From: Coprinus comatus | Lineage: Eukaryota; Basidiomycota; Agaricomycetes; Agaricales; Agaricaceae | DNA length: 64,000 nucleotides | Assembly (NCBI GenBank): GCA_034638255.1 | Contig: JAWPGT010000013.1 | Coordinates: 434,001 to 498,000, forward strand | Direction of reading: 5' to 3' | Shown: positions 1-12,185 of the stretch, one piece after another | How the letters are laid out: every line of letters begins with the position of its first letter | Position numbering within the stretch: the stretch's first letter is position 1 | Position numbers and translations under genes: made by a program | Notes under the pieces: model-generated | Told to the model about the DNA's origin: nothing | The model's input: the letters and a program-made list of their open reading frames with translations, nothing else | Database searches by the model: none

Positions 1-2135
1 GCCGTGTTTATTAAGAATTTCTTTGAGGACTGGAAGAAGGTTTTGAAGGATCATCCACCTGTAAGTTTATGATCTATTTTTCCTTGTGTAATTATTCACA
101 TCAGTTTAGAGAGATGGTACAAAGATCACTAAATTTGAATCGTGTGATTTTCGCCCCATGTTTGAATACTTCGAGGCGGAGAAAGCCAAAAAGAAAGCCA
201 TGACCTCCGAGGAGAAGAAAGCAGCAAAAAAAGCTAAAGACGAATTGGAGGCCAAATATACACACTGTTTCCTCGATAAGCGTAAAGAAAAGGTTGGTAA
301 TTTTAGGGTTGAACCTCCAGGTCTCTTTCGAGGTCGTGGGGAACATCCCAAGAAGGGCGCGCTCAAGGTATGTGACCACCACAAGAGTTTATGCGAGAAT
401 TTCATATACTAATTTTATCGATTCGCAGTTCCGTGTTAGGCCGGAAGACATCACGCTCAATATTGGGAAAGATGCTCCCACTCCTGTTCCCAATGTCCCT
501 GGTAAATGGAAGGCCGTCCAGCATGATAATACAGTCACTTGGCTAGCGAATTGGACTGAGAATATTAATGGCAATCATAAATATGTATTCCTCGCGGCTG
601 GTAGTTCTTTGAAAGGTCAAAGTGACATGCAAAAATTCGAGAAAGCCAGAGAGCTCAAGGTCAGTTCTAAAAAGTGTTTATTCACAATATATACTCATCT
701 TATTACATTTGTAGAGTCATGTTGACCGGATTCGCCTAAATTACAATGCTGATCTTAAGTCCAAGGTCATGGCTGATCGTCAACGTGCCACAGCGATGTA
801 TTTCATTGATAGGCTAGCCCTTCGAGCTGGAAACGAAAAGGGCGAGGACGAAGCCGATACCGTAGGCTGTTGTTCACTACGATGTGAACATGTGACGTTA
901 GAAGCGCCAGACTTTCTCATTTTTGACTTCCTTGGTAAAGATTCTATCCGATACTACAACAGAGTAAAAGTGGAGGCACAAGTTTTTAAGAACATTCGAA
1001 TTTTTAAGGAGAACAAGAATGATGACGACAACTTGTTTGATCGCGTGAACGTAAGCGTTCTTGGCTCTTGGTGATATGATGTGAAAACAACTGATATATG
1101 AAAATGGGTAGACAAGCTCGTTGAATAAACATCTCAACAATGAGATGAAAGGTTTAACTGCAAAAGTATTCCGTACTTTCAATGCTTCGTCGACTTTCCA
1201 GCGCCTTTTGGATGCAGAGGATATATCCAAGGCAACATTGCAGGAAAAACTTAATGCGTACAACAGAGCTAATCGAGAGGTTGCCATTCTCTGTAACCAT
1301 CAACGTAGTGCCCCCAAGACACATGACCAATCCATGGAGCGTATGCGGAATAGAGTATGTAACCTCTCGCCTCTGCTTTTGTGGATAGTACTGACTATAT
1401 TTTTAGCATCGTGCACTTAAATACGATCGTATGAAGCTTCGTCATGCGCTATTTGCTCTCGATTCCAAGTACAAGAAACAGAAGAAGTATATGGGTGATG
1501 AATCCGACTTGGACGACGACTGGATTGTCAATCACGAAGAGCAGCTCCTAGAGAAAGAGATTGAGAAGGTCGAGAAGAAATTTCAACGCGATAATGAGAA
1601 ACTTGTTGAGGAAGGGAAAACTCCCCACGACAAGAGCGTGCTTCAGGAACGCCTGGAAGCGGTAGATGAGGAGTTCAAGAGACTCGCAAAAGAGCGAGGG
1701 ACAGGCCAAGCTAAACTTAAGCGCGAGAAACCTGTTGAAAAATTGGAGGAGATGATAGACAAGCTTACTGAGAAAATCAAAGCCTTCAAGTTGCAAATGA
1801 TTGATCGGGATGAAGGGAAAGAGATCGCACTGGGCACAAGGTTTGTTTCAAAAAACCGAATTAACCACATCAATCTGACTTGTCGCTCTACAGTAAAATT
1901 AATTATCTAGATCCTCGGTGAGTCGCTTGTACGCCCAACTGATAGAGTTTGCTAACAGACTTGTGTAGCATAACTGCAGCATGGTGTCAAATTCACCAAG
2001 TCCCTATAGAGAAGATCTTCTCAAAGACATTAGTTAACAAGTGTATGTGTGCTTCTTCGTGTGCATGCGTATCTTTTGCTGATTTTCTGCACAGTCCCTT
2101 GGGCTATGGAGGTGGAACAGGACTGGAAATTCTGA
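1..2135 (+). CDS. TOP1: DNA topoisomerase I, type IB (5' partial)
   Basis: Nuclear topoisomerase IB relaxes supercoils by cutting one strand through a 3'-phosphotyrosine link. The window opens inside the core domain (frame 1, [15 protein letters not shown]). Later exons carry the [16 protein letters not shown] segment, the core with LRAGNEK (active-site arginine region), RTFNAS, and an acidic/basic coiled-coil linker around 1430-1820. The catalytic motif SKINYLDPR is rebuilt by splicing: a short exon at 1894-1917 holds the active-site Tyr codon (1904-1906), flanked by introns 1839-1893 and 1918-1968. The C-terminus continues as [20 protein letters not shown], then FPWAME after an intron ending near 2094, and stops at 2133-2135. 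At least seven introns, all short. The N-terminal part lies upstream of the window. Family and ending are certain; individual splice sites were judged by eye. Confidence 0.95.
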
Positions 2136-2282
2136 ACAAGTAGTATAGATTACTGACTAGATTGATACTGCCGTATATACTGAATTTACTTTGTATCATG
2201 TGTTTGTGTGAGCCAAACAGACCTCAAAGTCGCGTCACGGTATTTCTTGCTTCTCCACCCAGACTTGCAGTCACGACCGTCA

Positions 2283-4371
2283 TGAGTTCCCGCAACCTGT
2301 TCGCCTCCCAGACTGCCTATGCTGCCCTTGACGTCGAATCTGGAGAGGAGTCAGAAGAGGAAGTTGTACAGGAACAGCCGACAGACAGGTATGCATTCAA
2401 GTTTGACCCTTTCGGTCAATATACTCAAGTAACCAACACAGCAATCCTGCGGAGGCAAAGCCTTCCAAGTCTGCCCTCAAAAAGGCTGCACGCCAAGCAC
2501 GTTTGGAAAGGAAGCAACAAGAACGAGCCGAGGCGAGGAAGCGGCGACAAGAGCTTAGTCGGTCTGTGACTCCAACAACTGATCCTACTGCCGAACACAA
2601 CGTCAGCAACCTGAATAGTTGCACAAATGTTCTGGAATCCTCTTCAGAAGAAGACTCCATACCTGCTTCACCTGTCGCCCAAGTCGAAGCTTCACAACAA
2701 TCTGTGACTCCAGCTGTTGTAATTCCTAAGCCTCCAGCTATAATCCTCGAGTCCTCTGTTCCAGTCGTTCAAAAACAAGAGCCAAAAATTTTCCCTAATG
2801 AGGATACCTCTTCTCATAAATCAGTAATGGGAACAGAAGATCGTGTCGTGGACCCTCCAAAACTACCACAGATCACAAAACCCAAGCTTGTAGAGACGAA
2901 ACTGCCACAACAAACCCCTTCGCAAACGGAGAAGGAGAAGAAACGACAAAATGTATTTGAACGAACTGTTTGGACATTGATTATGATTGGAGGTTTTATT
3001 GGTAAGTCATGCTGTTCTTGAATTTAGTTTTGGAAGCTGATCATTTCTTTAGGCTTGTTACTAATGGGCCATGCATACATGATTATACTTGTAATGTTGT
3101 GCCAGACGCTTGTCTACCGGGAAGTGACAGCACTTTTCTCTCTTGCAACAGCGGACAGTAGCAAAGGCGCACTCAAGGCCAAGGATCCTTGGAGCAAAAC
3201 ATTGAATTGGTATTTCTTCGCTGTCACAAATTATTTCTTGTATGGTGAGAGTATCATCTACTATTTTAAAGTAAGTAATAGTAGCACTGTTACTCTATTG
3301 ACTACTCAAACTCTTTCAGCACGTTGTCTTTGCCGACGCCCAATTACTCCCTTTTGCAACCAACCACCGCATGATTAGTTTTATTCTATATGTAATAGGT
3401 TTCATGGGATTCGTTATGTCGTTGAAGAAAGGATTCTTGAAACAACAATTTGGCCTATTCTGCTGGGTTCACATGACACTTCTTATGATCGTTGTCTCAA
3501 GGTGTGTGTGTTATTATGAGGAAGGTATAATCTAAACAATATCCAGTCACTTCATTGTCAACAATATCTTGGAAGGTCTCATCTGGTTCTGGGTTCCTGC
3601 GTCTCTCGTTATTTGCAATGATGTTTTTGCTTACATTTGGGGTATCACCCTTGGTCGTACCCCTCTTTTCAAGCTGTCTCCTAAGAAAACTGTTGAAGGT
3701 TTTGTCGGAGCATTCTTCAGTACCGTCATCTTCGCACTTCTATGGGGCACCTATTTTATGCGTTTCAACTACATGATCTGTCCCGTCCATAATTTAGGAG
3801 TGCATGCCTGGGATGCTATGCAGTGTAAACCTAACCCTGTATTTGTGTGGCGCGAACTTCCACTTTGGCATCCACTTGCTGTTTCCCTAACCGCTCTGGT
3901 ATGTTTCTATTCTCTGACAATTTGATGGTCGTCAATTAATCTGTTTTCCTCCAGCTCGGACGCGACTTTACAACCATTTCATATGCCCCTTATCAAATTC
4001 ATCTCTTATTCCTGTCATGCTTTGCTTCTCTTGTTGCTCCTTTTGGTGGCTTCTTTGCTTCGGGCTTCAAACGTGCATTTGATATCAAAGATTTTGGTCA
4101 TAGTATTCCTGGGCATGGTGGTATGACTGACCGAATGGACTGCCAGTAAGTGTATTGTGTGTCCCAAGGTTGGACTAATACTGATCCAGTATCCAGGTTC
4201 CTTATGGGTATTTTTACCTATGTTTATTACAGCAGTCTTATCCGCGAGCACCATGTTACTGTTGGTTCTATATTGCAGACTGTCGTCAGCGGTCTTACGG
4301 TCGAGGAACAACTGGAGTTGATAGCTGATCTTCGTCGCTACCTTGGCAAACAGGGTATCCCAGTTCCATGA
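2283..4371 (+). CDS. CDS1: CDP-diacylglycerol synthase (phosphatidate cytidylyltransferase)
   Basis: Converts phosphatidic acid plus CTP to CDP-diacylglycerol, the precursor of phosphatidylinositol, phosphatidylserine and cardiolipin; integral ER membrane protein. The start at 2283 ([19 protein letters not shown]) gives an acidic N-terminus; intron 2389-2444 splices in frame to a lysine/arginine-rich stretch ([20 protein letters not shown]) and a long low-complexity serine/proline tail of about 170 residues in total. From about 2945 the protein matches the Cds1 core: multiple membrane segments (near 2970-3110, 3380-3500, 3560-3660, 3700-3760, 4005-4060), [10 protein letters not shown], and the family signature [20 protein letters not shown] followed by GMTDRMDCQ. 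The C-terminal helix ends GKQGIPVP, stop 4369-4371. Lies 147 bp after TOP1 on the same strand. The unusually long charged N-terminal tail is a real in-frame part of the best model, though a shorter isoform starting downstream cannot be excluded. Confidence 0.93.
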
Positions 4372-4494
4372 ACATTTCGTTCGCTCTCCTATGTGATCCC
4401 TAGTCTTATATCGTAGCAATATATACCTCTATCCAATAGGGTATCTACTAATATATATTTGCACCTCTTCGAAACCTGCGGTCCTCCTATCTGT

Positions 4495-6085
4495 TCAGTC
4501 AACCGTCCATTTGGCAAGTGCACCACAAAAGTAGCTTTTATTGGCACTTCGGAATGTTTCGATACGGAGTCCTTTTGCATCTCGCTCATCAAAGGTGCGA
4601 ACATACATTAGGGAGATTTCGGTTTGGTTAGATATATAGTGAGACACGCTCCATCCACCTTCGTCATTCAGTAACAAGGGCACAGGCGATTGGTTCGGCG
4701 ACATTAAAACATAGACATAATTGTCGGCTTCATCAGTGGACAGATGTTCGCAGCGCTTATACAAGGAAAAGAATGCCGTTTTCCCCCTCCTGATTGACGT
4801 ACTTGCTGGTTGGAGGAACTCGACCTGGAAACCGAGCCGCTCGAATTCGCCGTATATGACTGGTCCTGGAGGTTGTGATATATAGTCTACCCATGTTTGT
4901 GGACCACCATCCTCGTCAGCAATCAACTGGAGAGAGGGGTCTTTTGGCCAATGCCGCTTTCCAAACTCCTCTGCATTACACGAAAACCAGAAAGGGTTGA
5001 AGACTTGTTTCCAACTTGTCCCGTCAACTGCTCCTGCGGCCCATGTTGCATCGATGAGATGCCACTCACCATCCATAAGAACACAGTTCCATGCATGGTT
5101 AAGATTAAACTCCGGAGCGTTCTCTCCAGGTGCAAGTGGCTGATAGCCAAAGCCTTTTCCATGACCAGATATCGTGTAAACCTGTAACCCAGCATGTTCT
5201 GCGAGGCTAGCAAATAACCCTGAGAACCCCTCACACACGGCCAATCCGGTGGCTAGTGTGGATTCGGGTGTGGAAGGTTTTACAGTGCCTCCAAAGAAAG
5301 CTTGAGTATCGTATAAAACATTATGGTGCAACCATGTGAAGATCGCCCGTGCCTTCTCAGTCTCGTATTTAAATGGTCGAGTAAGATCGTCAGCGAGGTT
5401 AGGGATAGAAACGACATGCTGTCGTGGGAACTGCGCCGCATGCTCATCCACGTAGGAGAAATCATGGCATTTAATGCAAGAACCCGACGAATAAAGTCCT
5501 CCAACTTGTTCGATAGCATCAGCATTATCATTAGATTGGTACTCGTTCGAATACTCTCCTTCTGGGTCATTATCGTCGTATGTTGATCTGCCCGACTGCA
5601 GATTAATCTGATATTCGAAAACTGGTGGTGATGGAGGTTTTGGAGGGAGTCGTCGAGCAGGAACGTGTGGGGGAATTTCATGATGTTGACGACCTTGATC
5701 AGCACGTTCCGCTTGCACTTGGTATCCTTCACCAGGAACAGGTGGCGGTGGTCTTGAGAGCAACCAAGAAAAATAATCCGGATCTAGCCCAGCCAAAATC
5801 AAGGCAAAGGTTTGTGATACATTATCTGTGATAGAAATGTCCTGGGATTAGTAAGAAGGAAGTGGTTCGGGGGAGTTGTTCCGCACCCCTAAGTGGCAGT
5901 TGTGTTTTTATATTTAAGCTGGCAGTAATGTTTTTGGTGCGTTGTGTACTGTCTGCGATAATAGCTCTTCGAGGTGGAGGCGGAGGTGGAGGAGGCTGTT
6001 TGCGAGGAGGCAAAGTACGACTTGTCATTAAGGTTGTTGACGGAACGACCACCACGGGTTTGGCTAGTCGCTGATGCCGTTTCAT
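4495..6085 (-). CDS. Transglutaminase-like protein, Cyk3/kyphoscoliosis-peptidase type
   Basis: The long exon (5825-4495) holds a transglutaminase-like core with all three predicted catalytic residues: Cys in LAVCEGFSGLF, His in NLNHAWN, Asp in HLIDATW. This order and the DATW block match the Cyk3/KY-type family, whose fungal members act in cytokinesis. After the core, about 150 residues form the beta-rich tail usual for the family. The exon has no ATG near its start; the acceptor at 5826 splices well to an upstream exon 6085-5950 (GT donor at 5949), which keeps frame and adds MKRHQRLAKPVVVV, eight consecutive prolines and RAIIAD. A second CX2C-containing motif (CIKCHDF) lies before the core. 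No SH3 domain precedes it, because RPS23 ends only 199 bp upstream. Family call strong, exon 1 moderate; biological role is inference. Confidence 0.82.
5972..5995 (-). repeat. Proline-codon run (8 Pro)
   Basis: A purine-rich GGN run on the + strand reads on the minus strand as eight proline codons in the first exon of the transglutaminase-like gene. Such a run is a possible SH3 or profilin ligand. Confidence 0.8.
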
Positions 6086-6284
6086 GGACAACAAACATCA
6101 AGCCGTGTAATCTTACATCATGATAGAGGGCTTTGCTGGTACACAAATACTGAATGATAGTCCAAAGAGGAACCGTATACTATTTATGGATTGGCATGGA
6201 GGGCAGTACAACATGGTCATATGATTCGGCCTCAAATATCGACGACACTGGGTGATAACAAGAGAAGGAAAACTCAATATACAA

Positions 6285-6950
6285 TTATGACCTGGGCTTT
6301 TCCTGTGATTCGAAATCAGACCACCGTTCTTCATATGATAATGATCTCGAATTCGTACCTTCTTCTCCTTCCATAGCGCAAGAAGGCCAACACCGGAGAC
6401 CTTCACAACCTTGAAGCGTACTCCTGGAATATCACCCTTGGCTTTGCCACGGCGACCGAAACCAGAAATGAGAACCTCATCGTTCTCATCGACGAAGTTC
6501 AAGCAACCATCATTCTTTGGGTTATCTGTCAGTATTTCACCCCTAAAGTGGCGATTGTAGCACGTACGGGGACGAAAGCAGTGACCTTCTTTCCATTCTT
6601 GATAAGCTGAACGCGGACACACTTGCGGATGGCGGAGTTGGGCTGCTTGGCCTCAACACCGACTTTTTCAAGGACAATGCCCTTAGCATGGGATGATCCA
6701 CCAGTTGGCGATGTCTTGTAGACGTTTCCGAGGGCACGCTTCTTGTACGCTTTATCGGCCTAGAATACGCATATCTTTGTAAGAAGTGGATTTAATCGTA
6801 TTAAGCCAAATAGATGGCATACCCAACGGTTCTCACGACGAGAGGTGCGGAGCTTGCGAGCGGCTTGAAGGCCACGAGGTTTGTTGGCTGTATAACAGGA
6901 AGGTCAACGTTGGACTATGGACGAGCAGCAGTTGTGGACGTACAGCCCAT
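6285..6950 (-). CDS. RPS23: 40S ribosomal protein uS12 (Rps23)
   Basis: Component of the small-subunit decoding centre. The spliced protein begins [20 protein letters not shown] and continues [60 protein letters not shown] and WKEKKEKPRS, about 145 residues as usual. The gene is chopped into five exons: a 7-nt coding exon (6950-6944, ATGGGCT), an exon to ENRW, the main exon, the exon from NDG to EKK, and an 18-nt coding exon (6302-6285) ending in TAA. The conserved loop KQPNSA with the hydroxylated-proline position is present. It is divergent from the mitochondrial TyrRS gene across a 547-bp promoter region. The apparent long open frame running past 6360 to 6113 is intron/UTR read-through and not the true C-terminus. 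Identification is essentially certain. Confidence 0.97.
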
Positions 6951-7497
6951 TCTTACGGGGGAGGTTGACGATTGGGGGATTCGAAGTGGGAGCAGGCGAC
7001 GGGCCTGCCAAACCTTATTTACAAGAACTGTTACAGTTCTATCCGCCGGCTATTCCCGAAGTGACCTTCATATCAATCACGTGACGAGTAGTCTTTCGAT
7101 CTTCTTTGTAGTACTGAGGTTGCTACTGGGTAGATATAGATAGTCAGATAGATAGAAGTTGGGAAGGAGTCGCAACTGGGGCCGAAGTGAAACAGAGTTA
7201 CTGTCAGTTATATCCCAATTACTGGCTTGGTTGCTGTTTCGCCGCGTCTAGGGAACTCTTAGCCACAGCCAGACCAGGTCTTTTGGTTCCAGAATAGCGT
7301 CCGGGCCCATCTATGCTACACCGGGTTGATGCTATCATGCAAAAGAAGCACTTTGGATTGATTACAACAAATGTTCCCAGCCGCTTTGTTACCTTAAGTA
7401 CTGGAGTCTGATGGTAAGCTCAGGATCAACCGCCGAGTGATGTATTCGGAGCACAACGTGACCTGTATTTCTATATGCACACTATATGCACATTGCA
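6951..7497. other. Divergent intergenic region RPS23 / mitochondrial TyrRS
   Basis: No supported gene. It holds the promoters of two divergent genes: a TCACGTGA palindrome (7077-7084) and GATA-like repeats (about 7131-7153, GATATAGATAG...GATAGATAG). Short open frames here look random. No tRNA-like A/B box pair was seen. Confidence 0.6.
7077..7084. promoter_or_regulatory. CACGTG E-box palindrome upstream of RPS23
   Basis: The perfect 8-bp palindrome TCACGTGA sits 127 bp upstream of the RPS23 start codon. CACGTG is the core bound by fungal bHLH factors of the Cbf1/Tye7 type. The site is visible; its use is inference. Confidence 0.4.
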
Positions 7498-9283
7498 ATG
7501 TTTTCCACCCGACACCTTATCCGTTCTTCAACTCCATCTAGATTATCCTACGGCTCTGTCAAGCATCGTCTATTCCATGACGTACCACTTCTAGATGACT
7601 TTGCATACCGAGGATATCTGCAAGATGTAACGAGGTAAATTATTCTGTTACAGGCAAAGTGCAGTTGATCATCTTCGTGTAGGCCGGAGGCTTTACTACA
7701 GGCATTGCAATCAAAGCCTCAGGCTGTATACACTGGAGTCGACCCAACGGCGTCTTCATTACATATTGGTCATCTGTTGCCATTCATGGCTTTGATGCAT
7801 TTCCAAATACGCGGTCATCAAATCATACCACTGGTATGTCATGGCAACAAGACGTTACAGCACAGTCCTCAGCTTCGACCTAGATAGGAGGTGCAACTGG
7901 ACGTGTTGGCGACCCCTCTGGTCGTCTTACTGAACGAACACCAGCTAGTAATCGACAAGTAGAAGAGAACGTCTTCAAACTCACGGAGAGTATTCAATTC
8001 TTCTTCAGCCGCGCCCGAGAATACGCAAAGAAGCGCCTTGAAGAATATGGAACACATTCAGTGCCTATGAAAGATCCCAAGGTCTTGAGCAACCTTGAAT
8101 GGCACGAAAACTTCACGATGTTAGATTTCCTACAACAAGTAGGAATTCATGCGCGAGTCAACACCATGCTCAATAGAGAAAGGTGGGTTTCTCTCTAAAA
8201 TCGGAAGCAACTTACCCAGACGTGCATATAATCTAGTGTCCGAACACGACTGGAATCTCAACAAGGCCTATCTTTCACCGAATTCACTTACCAACTTCTT
8301 CAAGCCTATGATTTTTATTACTTACACAAGCATCATGAATGCAGTATTCAGCTAGGCGGCTCTGATCAATGGGGAAATATTCTTGCCGGATTAGAGCTAA
8401 TAGGACGCTATGAAACTCAATCAACCCACACGAGCCGTGCAGCGCCTGCATTTGGTATTACAACACCACTCCTCACCACTTCTGCTGGAGAGAAATTTGG
8501 CAAGAGCGCAGGTAACGCTATTTGGCTTGATCCAAAACTTACAAGTATATTCGATTTCTACCAGGTAGGTCAGCCTGTAATTTTGTTATTGGCCCAAACC
8601 GATTATTCCTAGTACTTCTTAAAAGTTACCGATGATAACGTTGAACAATACTTGAAACTCTTCACTCTTCTTCCCCGATCTACAATCGAAGAGGTCATTG
8701 CAGCTCACCAGGTATGTCACGTCTCCATTCTCACTTTTTCAGCGCTGACCCCGGAATCTCTTCAGGTTGCTCCAGAGAAACGGATCGCTCAACGACGACT
8801 TGCTGCTGAAGTCACGGAAATGGTACATCAAAGTAAGCATATATATATATAATATAGGCAAAAGCCTCATCTTAGATCAGAGGAGGGTGTAACACGGGCA
8901 GAAACACTCACCAAAATGTTCTTCGAGTCTGATTATTATGGTCTGAAGGTCGACGATGTCAAACTTGCATTGGCCGGTGACTCTCGCCTGGTCTTAGTTG
9001 ACCCACAGGAACTGCAAATACCAGTGGCAAAACTTGCCGCTAAATATGGCCTTGTTGCATCCAATTGTAAGTCTGCACTTCCTTCTCATGCAGCTCTCAA
9101 TTAACTGTTGACGTGAGTATAGCAGCTGCCAAACATCTTGTTTCATCGCGCGGTTTGTATGTGAACAACCAGGTCGTAGCCGATGTCCAACATACCATTT
9201 CTCCTGGGAACCTTGTTGATAATAGCATCGCTATCATAAGAGCTGGAAAGGGAAAACTACTCATGTTGGTAATAAATCAATAG
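7498..9283 (+). CDS. MSY1: Tyrosyl-tRNA synthetase, mitochondrial
   Basis: Charges mitochondrial tRNA-Tyr. It is the bacterial-type enzyme: HIGH motif in SLHIGHLLP at about residues 72-79, [14 protein letters not shown], the tyrosine-binding [10 protein letters not shown], and KFGKS in place of KMSKS, as is normal for this class. Splicing: the first exon ends ...LQDVTR, intron about 7634-7681, then [20 protein letters not shown]; further introns after IIPL, after NRES, after FDFYQ and three more towards the end. The C-terminus ([18 protein letters not shown]...) is an S4-like RNA-binding fold, ending KLLMLVINQ, stop 9281-9283. The basic, Ser/Arg-rich N-terminus ([20 protein letters not shown]) looks like a mitochondrial presequence. 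It converges with the TM9 gene; the stops are 70 bp apart. Confidence 0.94.
8838..8850. repeat. (AT)n microsatellite in TyrRS intron
   Basis: A short AT dinucleotide tract inside an intron of the mitochondrial TyrRS gene, just before the exon beginning [11 protein letters not shown]. Confidence 0.7.
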
Positions 9284-9353
9284 AACCCAAACTATGTAGA
9301 TGTAGAGTAATCTAAAATTCCCCGTATGGCACGGATAATCTAATGTCGCTATT

Positions 9354-12185
9354 TTAGTCGATACGAATCGAGCTGTAAAGACGACGGACAGCCCAGTATG
9401 ATGCGAGGAACCCAATGGTTCCTGTTACAAGGAAATTCATCAGAGCAAGCAGGAAGAGATAACCAAGGTAGAGTACGATGCTGGTGAGAGAGTGTAGAGA
9501 CATTCTGGCCGCCCAGTAAAATAACCCATAAGCAAGCACCCAGAAGGCACTGCCCCCACCGGTTAAAAATGCACGCCATTGCCATCTATAGACCGTAAAT
9601 CTTAATCAACATCAAGGAACAGGTCATATGCATGGACCAGTGCTACGTACCTGTAATCTTCGGCGCAAAGGCAGAAATATGTGAACAAAATAGTAACGGT
9701 AGCTGTCGTAAGTGCCACGATGCCTGCTGTCAGTGCCAAGAACCCAAACGCATAGTATGCACGCGAGGCAAAAAGACTAGACATAACAAAATATAATTCT
9801 GCAAAAGCCGCAACTACAAAACACAAGATATGTCAAAAATTGGAAATACTGACCGCTCAGCAGGCACATACCAAAAGGAAGGATTCCGCTTAATATCGTT
9901 GATACCTTCCGTAGAAATCTTTTTAAGTCTTTATCTCCGTAAACCCAAACCAATCATGCTTACCCATGGTCTTAAGTATTTGGGAGTAGGTGGGATTTGA
10001 CGGGGAATGGGATTGACACGAACAGGATGCGTAATGGCCTAAAGAGTGAATGAATGGATTACTTACAGATCTTGATGGGTTACAAGTAACATACCCCATG
10101 TTTCGTTCCAAAGTATGCTCCTATTGTAGCAAGAGGTGCGGAAATTCCAAACCAAAGTAGAACGATGAGAAGCATGGTTCCTGTGTTTAAAATAAATAAT
10201 AATAGGATATCGACCCGGTAAATGCTTACCAAATGGAACTGCTCCAGATGATCCAGCTGTGAGCAGGAACATGTTGAGAATGAATATAACAACAAAAATG
10301 GTGCTGCAGAAAACAAGAACGAGATTTAGAGCTAGAAAGGATATCATTATTATTAAGCTCACGTCGGGAAGAGAGTAGCAGTTAGGAAAGCATTCTTTCT
10401 CTTGTCAGTACCTCCCAAAGAAGCATACGTTCTGCTAGACATGTAGCCGCTGATGCTGGAATTCAAGAGTTATGACCTGATTGTTTTGAAATAGAGCTTT
10501 GGGTGCTAACCATCCGAAAAATGACCAACAGACCATCATAACAGTCGCCAAGGAGCCACGATTTGAAGGCGACAAGAAGCCCAAGAGAGCGAAAACTAGA
10601 TAGTATTAATGAGCCAAATTTCTATATTTATACTATGCAAGCGTTTACTTAGCGTAATGCCAACCATAGCAATCAATTGAGCCCCATTTCCAACCATAAT
10701 GGATAGGATCATTGGATTGTGTGGTGTGCGGAATACTTCTCCATGCACAAGTTTCCAGCCCCAGTCCTCTTGCACGTCCTCCTGGTCGATATAATCAATA
10801 TCATTGCTTGCTCAAAGAACGCTACTCTTACTTACGCTCACATCAATAGCATTATAGCGAGAAATCTAGGTGCTTGTTCGTTACAGGCAGCCTTAAACTT
10901 AAGTGCCAAGGACTCACATCTCGATGGACACTGCGCCACAGAATCATGCCGACCATAACACACAGGAAAACTGCGACAAATATTGAGTTGATAAGGCTAA
11001 GCCAATGAATTTGTGGGTCGTATATATGCAGATAATTATCCCATCGAGTGGCCTAAAGCTGGTGAGATATAGGCTTTGTGGAATTTGAAGAGAACATGCC
11101 CATGGAGTATCAGATTCCTGTAGCGCTTATGAGTGGCTTGAAGTTCATGGAAAAATTCCCCTTACCATCCAAGTAACCGTATAGGTATAGCGAATGTTCT
11201 GAGATTTATCTTCGCTGAGAACCAGGGGCTCGACATTTTCAGGGCCACAATTTGGCGTGGTATCCTGTGGACCACCAATACTGCGCGAAGTTTGAGTCTC
11301 GTACTTGAAAAAAAAATGAAATAGAAGTGGTACCTCAAGGGCCATACTAAGACGCCAACAATACGGAATGTATCCGTTGTTGGCTTATGATATCTGAATA
11401 AATTATAAAGCTAAGCTGACCTGATGAGAAGAGCTGAAGGCATACCGGAGGACTATATCGACATGATTGTTCAATGTAGGAACTTGCTGAAATGGTTCTT
11501 CATTGTCTCCCAGGTTAAAGCCCATGTCAAAGTATATGTCACCATTTGAGGTGTCATTTTTCATTTCCGCAGCGGGAAGACCATCTACAAGCCAATTGAC
11601 TGCATAATCCTCGCGGATTCTATCATTGATGAACTTGGCCTCATCTCCTGTGACACCATTAACCACACATAACGTTCTACACGTCCTGTTCCCCTTAAGC
11701 ATTTCGATCTGATAGTTGATACTTCAGTATTGGAAAAATATGAGGTATATTGCTAATATCATACGTCATATGGCGAGCTGAAGAGACGGTCGCCAAAGAG
11801 AATGGAGCCCAAAGATTCTGGTTGCGAGATTGGCCCGTATTTTGGTTGGCAGAAATGAAATTTCTCGTTGTAGTAGTCGTCTGTCCAAGACGAGCCCTTC
11901 ATTTACTTTGTGACCTTGCGACTAAATCAGGACCACATACAATTGATGAGGGATTTCTGTGAACAGGCTTAATATGACCCGCATGCGCGCAGACATGGCA
12001 AGTAAAGAACGTACAATTTTTGGGTCATACTTTCCGATGAGTTGTGGTGTCAGAGCATTGACTAGGACTTCAACTCGTTGGCCTTCCTTGTAATTAGTGG
12101 GTGCAGCGCCAGGAAGATAGAATGCCGAGGTGAGAAGTATCTCTGCAGCCAAGAGTGCAGTCAGACTCAGTAGAAGAGCTCTCAT
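9354..12185 (-). CDS. Transmembrane 9 superfamily protein (EMP70 family)
   Basis: TM9SF/nonaspanin of the Golgi-endosome system, implicated in membrane-protein sorting and adhesion. The start at 12185 gives a signal peptide (MRALLLSLTALLAAEILLTS) followed by FYLPGAAPTNYKEGQRVEV, the classic mature N-terminus. A lumenal domain follows (CRTLCVVNGVTGDEAKFIND, NNHVDIVLRY), then about nine membrane segments spread over many small exons (for example TIFVVIFILNMFLLTAGSSG, LLIVLLWFGISAPLATIGAY, AYYAFGFLALTAGIVALTTA). The end is ASYWAVRRLYSSIRID; its short basic tail (RRLYSSIRID) resembles the family's conserved KxD/IKID COPI-type ending. At least ten short introns. Divergent from the TGT gene and convergent with TyrRS. 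Which paralogue (EMP70, TMN2 or TMN3) cannot be decided here. Confidence 0.93.

Noticed and set aside
6113..6622. 170-residue open frame on the minus strand
   Set aside because: It is the uS12 exon from NDG to EKK read through into the next intron and beyond, plus the preceding intron. Splicing gives the normal EKPRS end at 6285.
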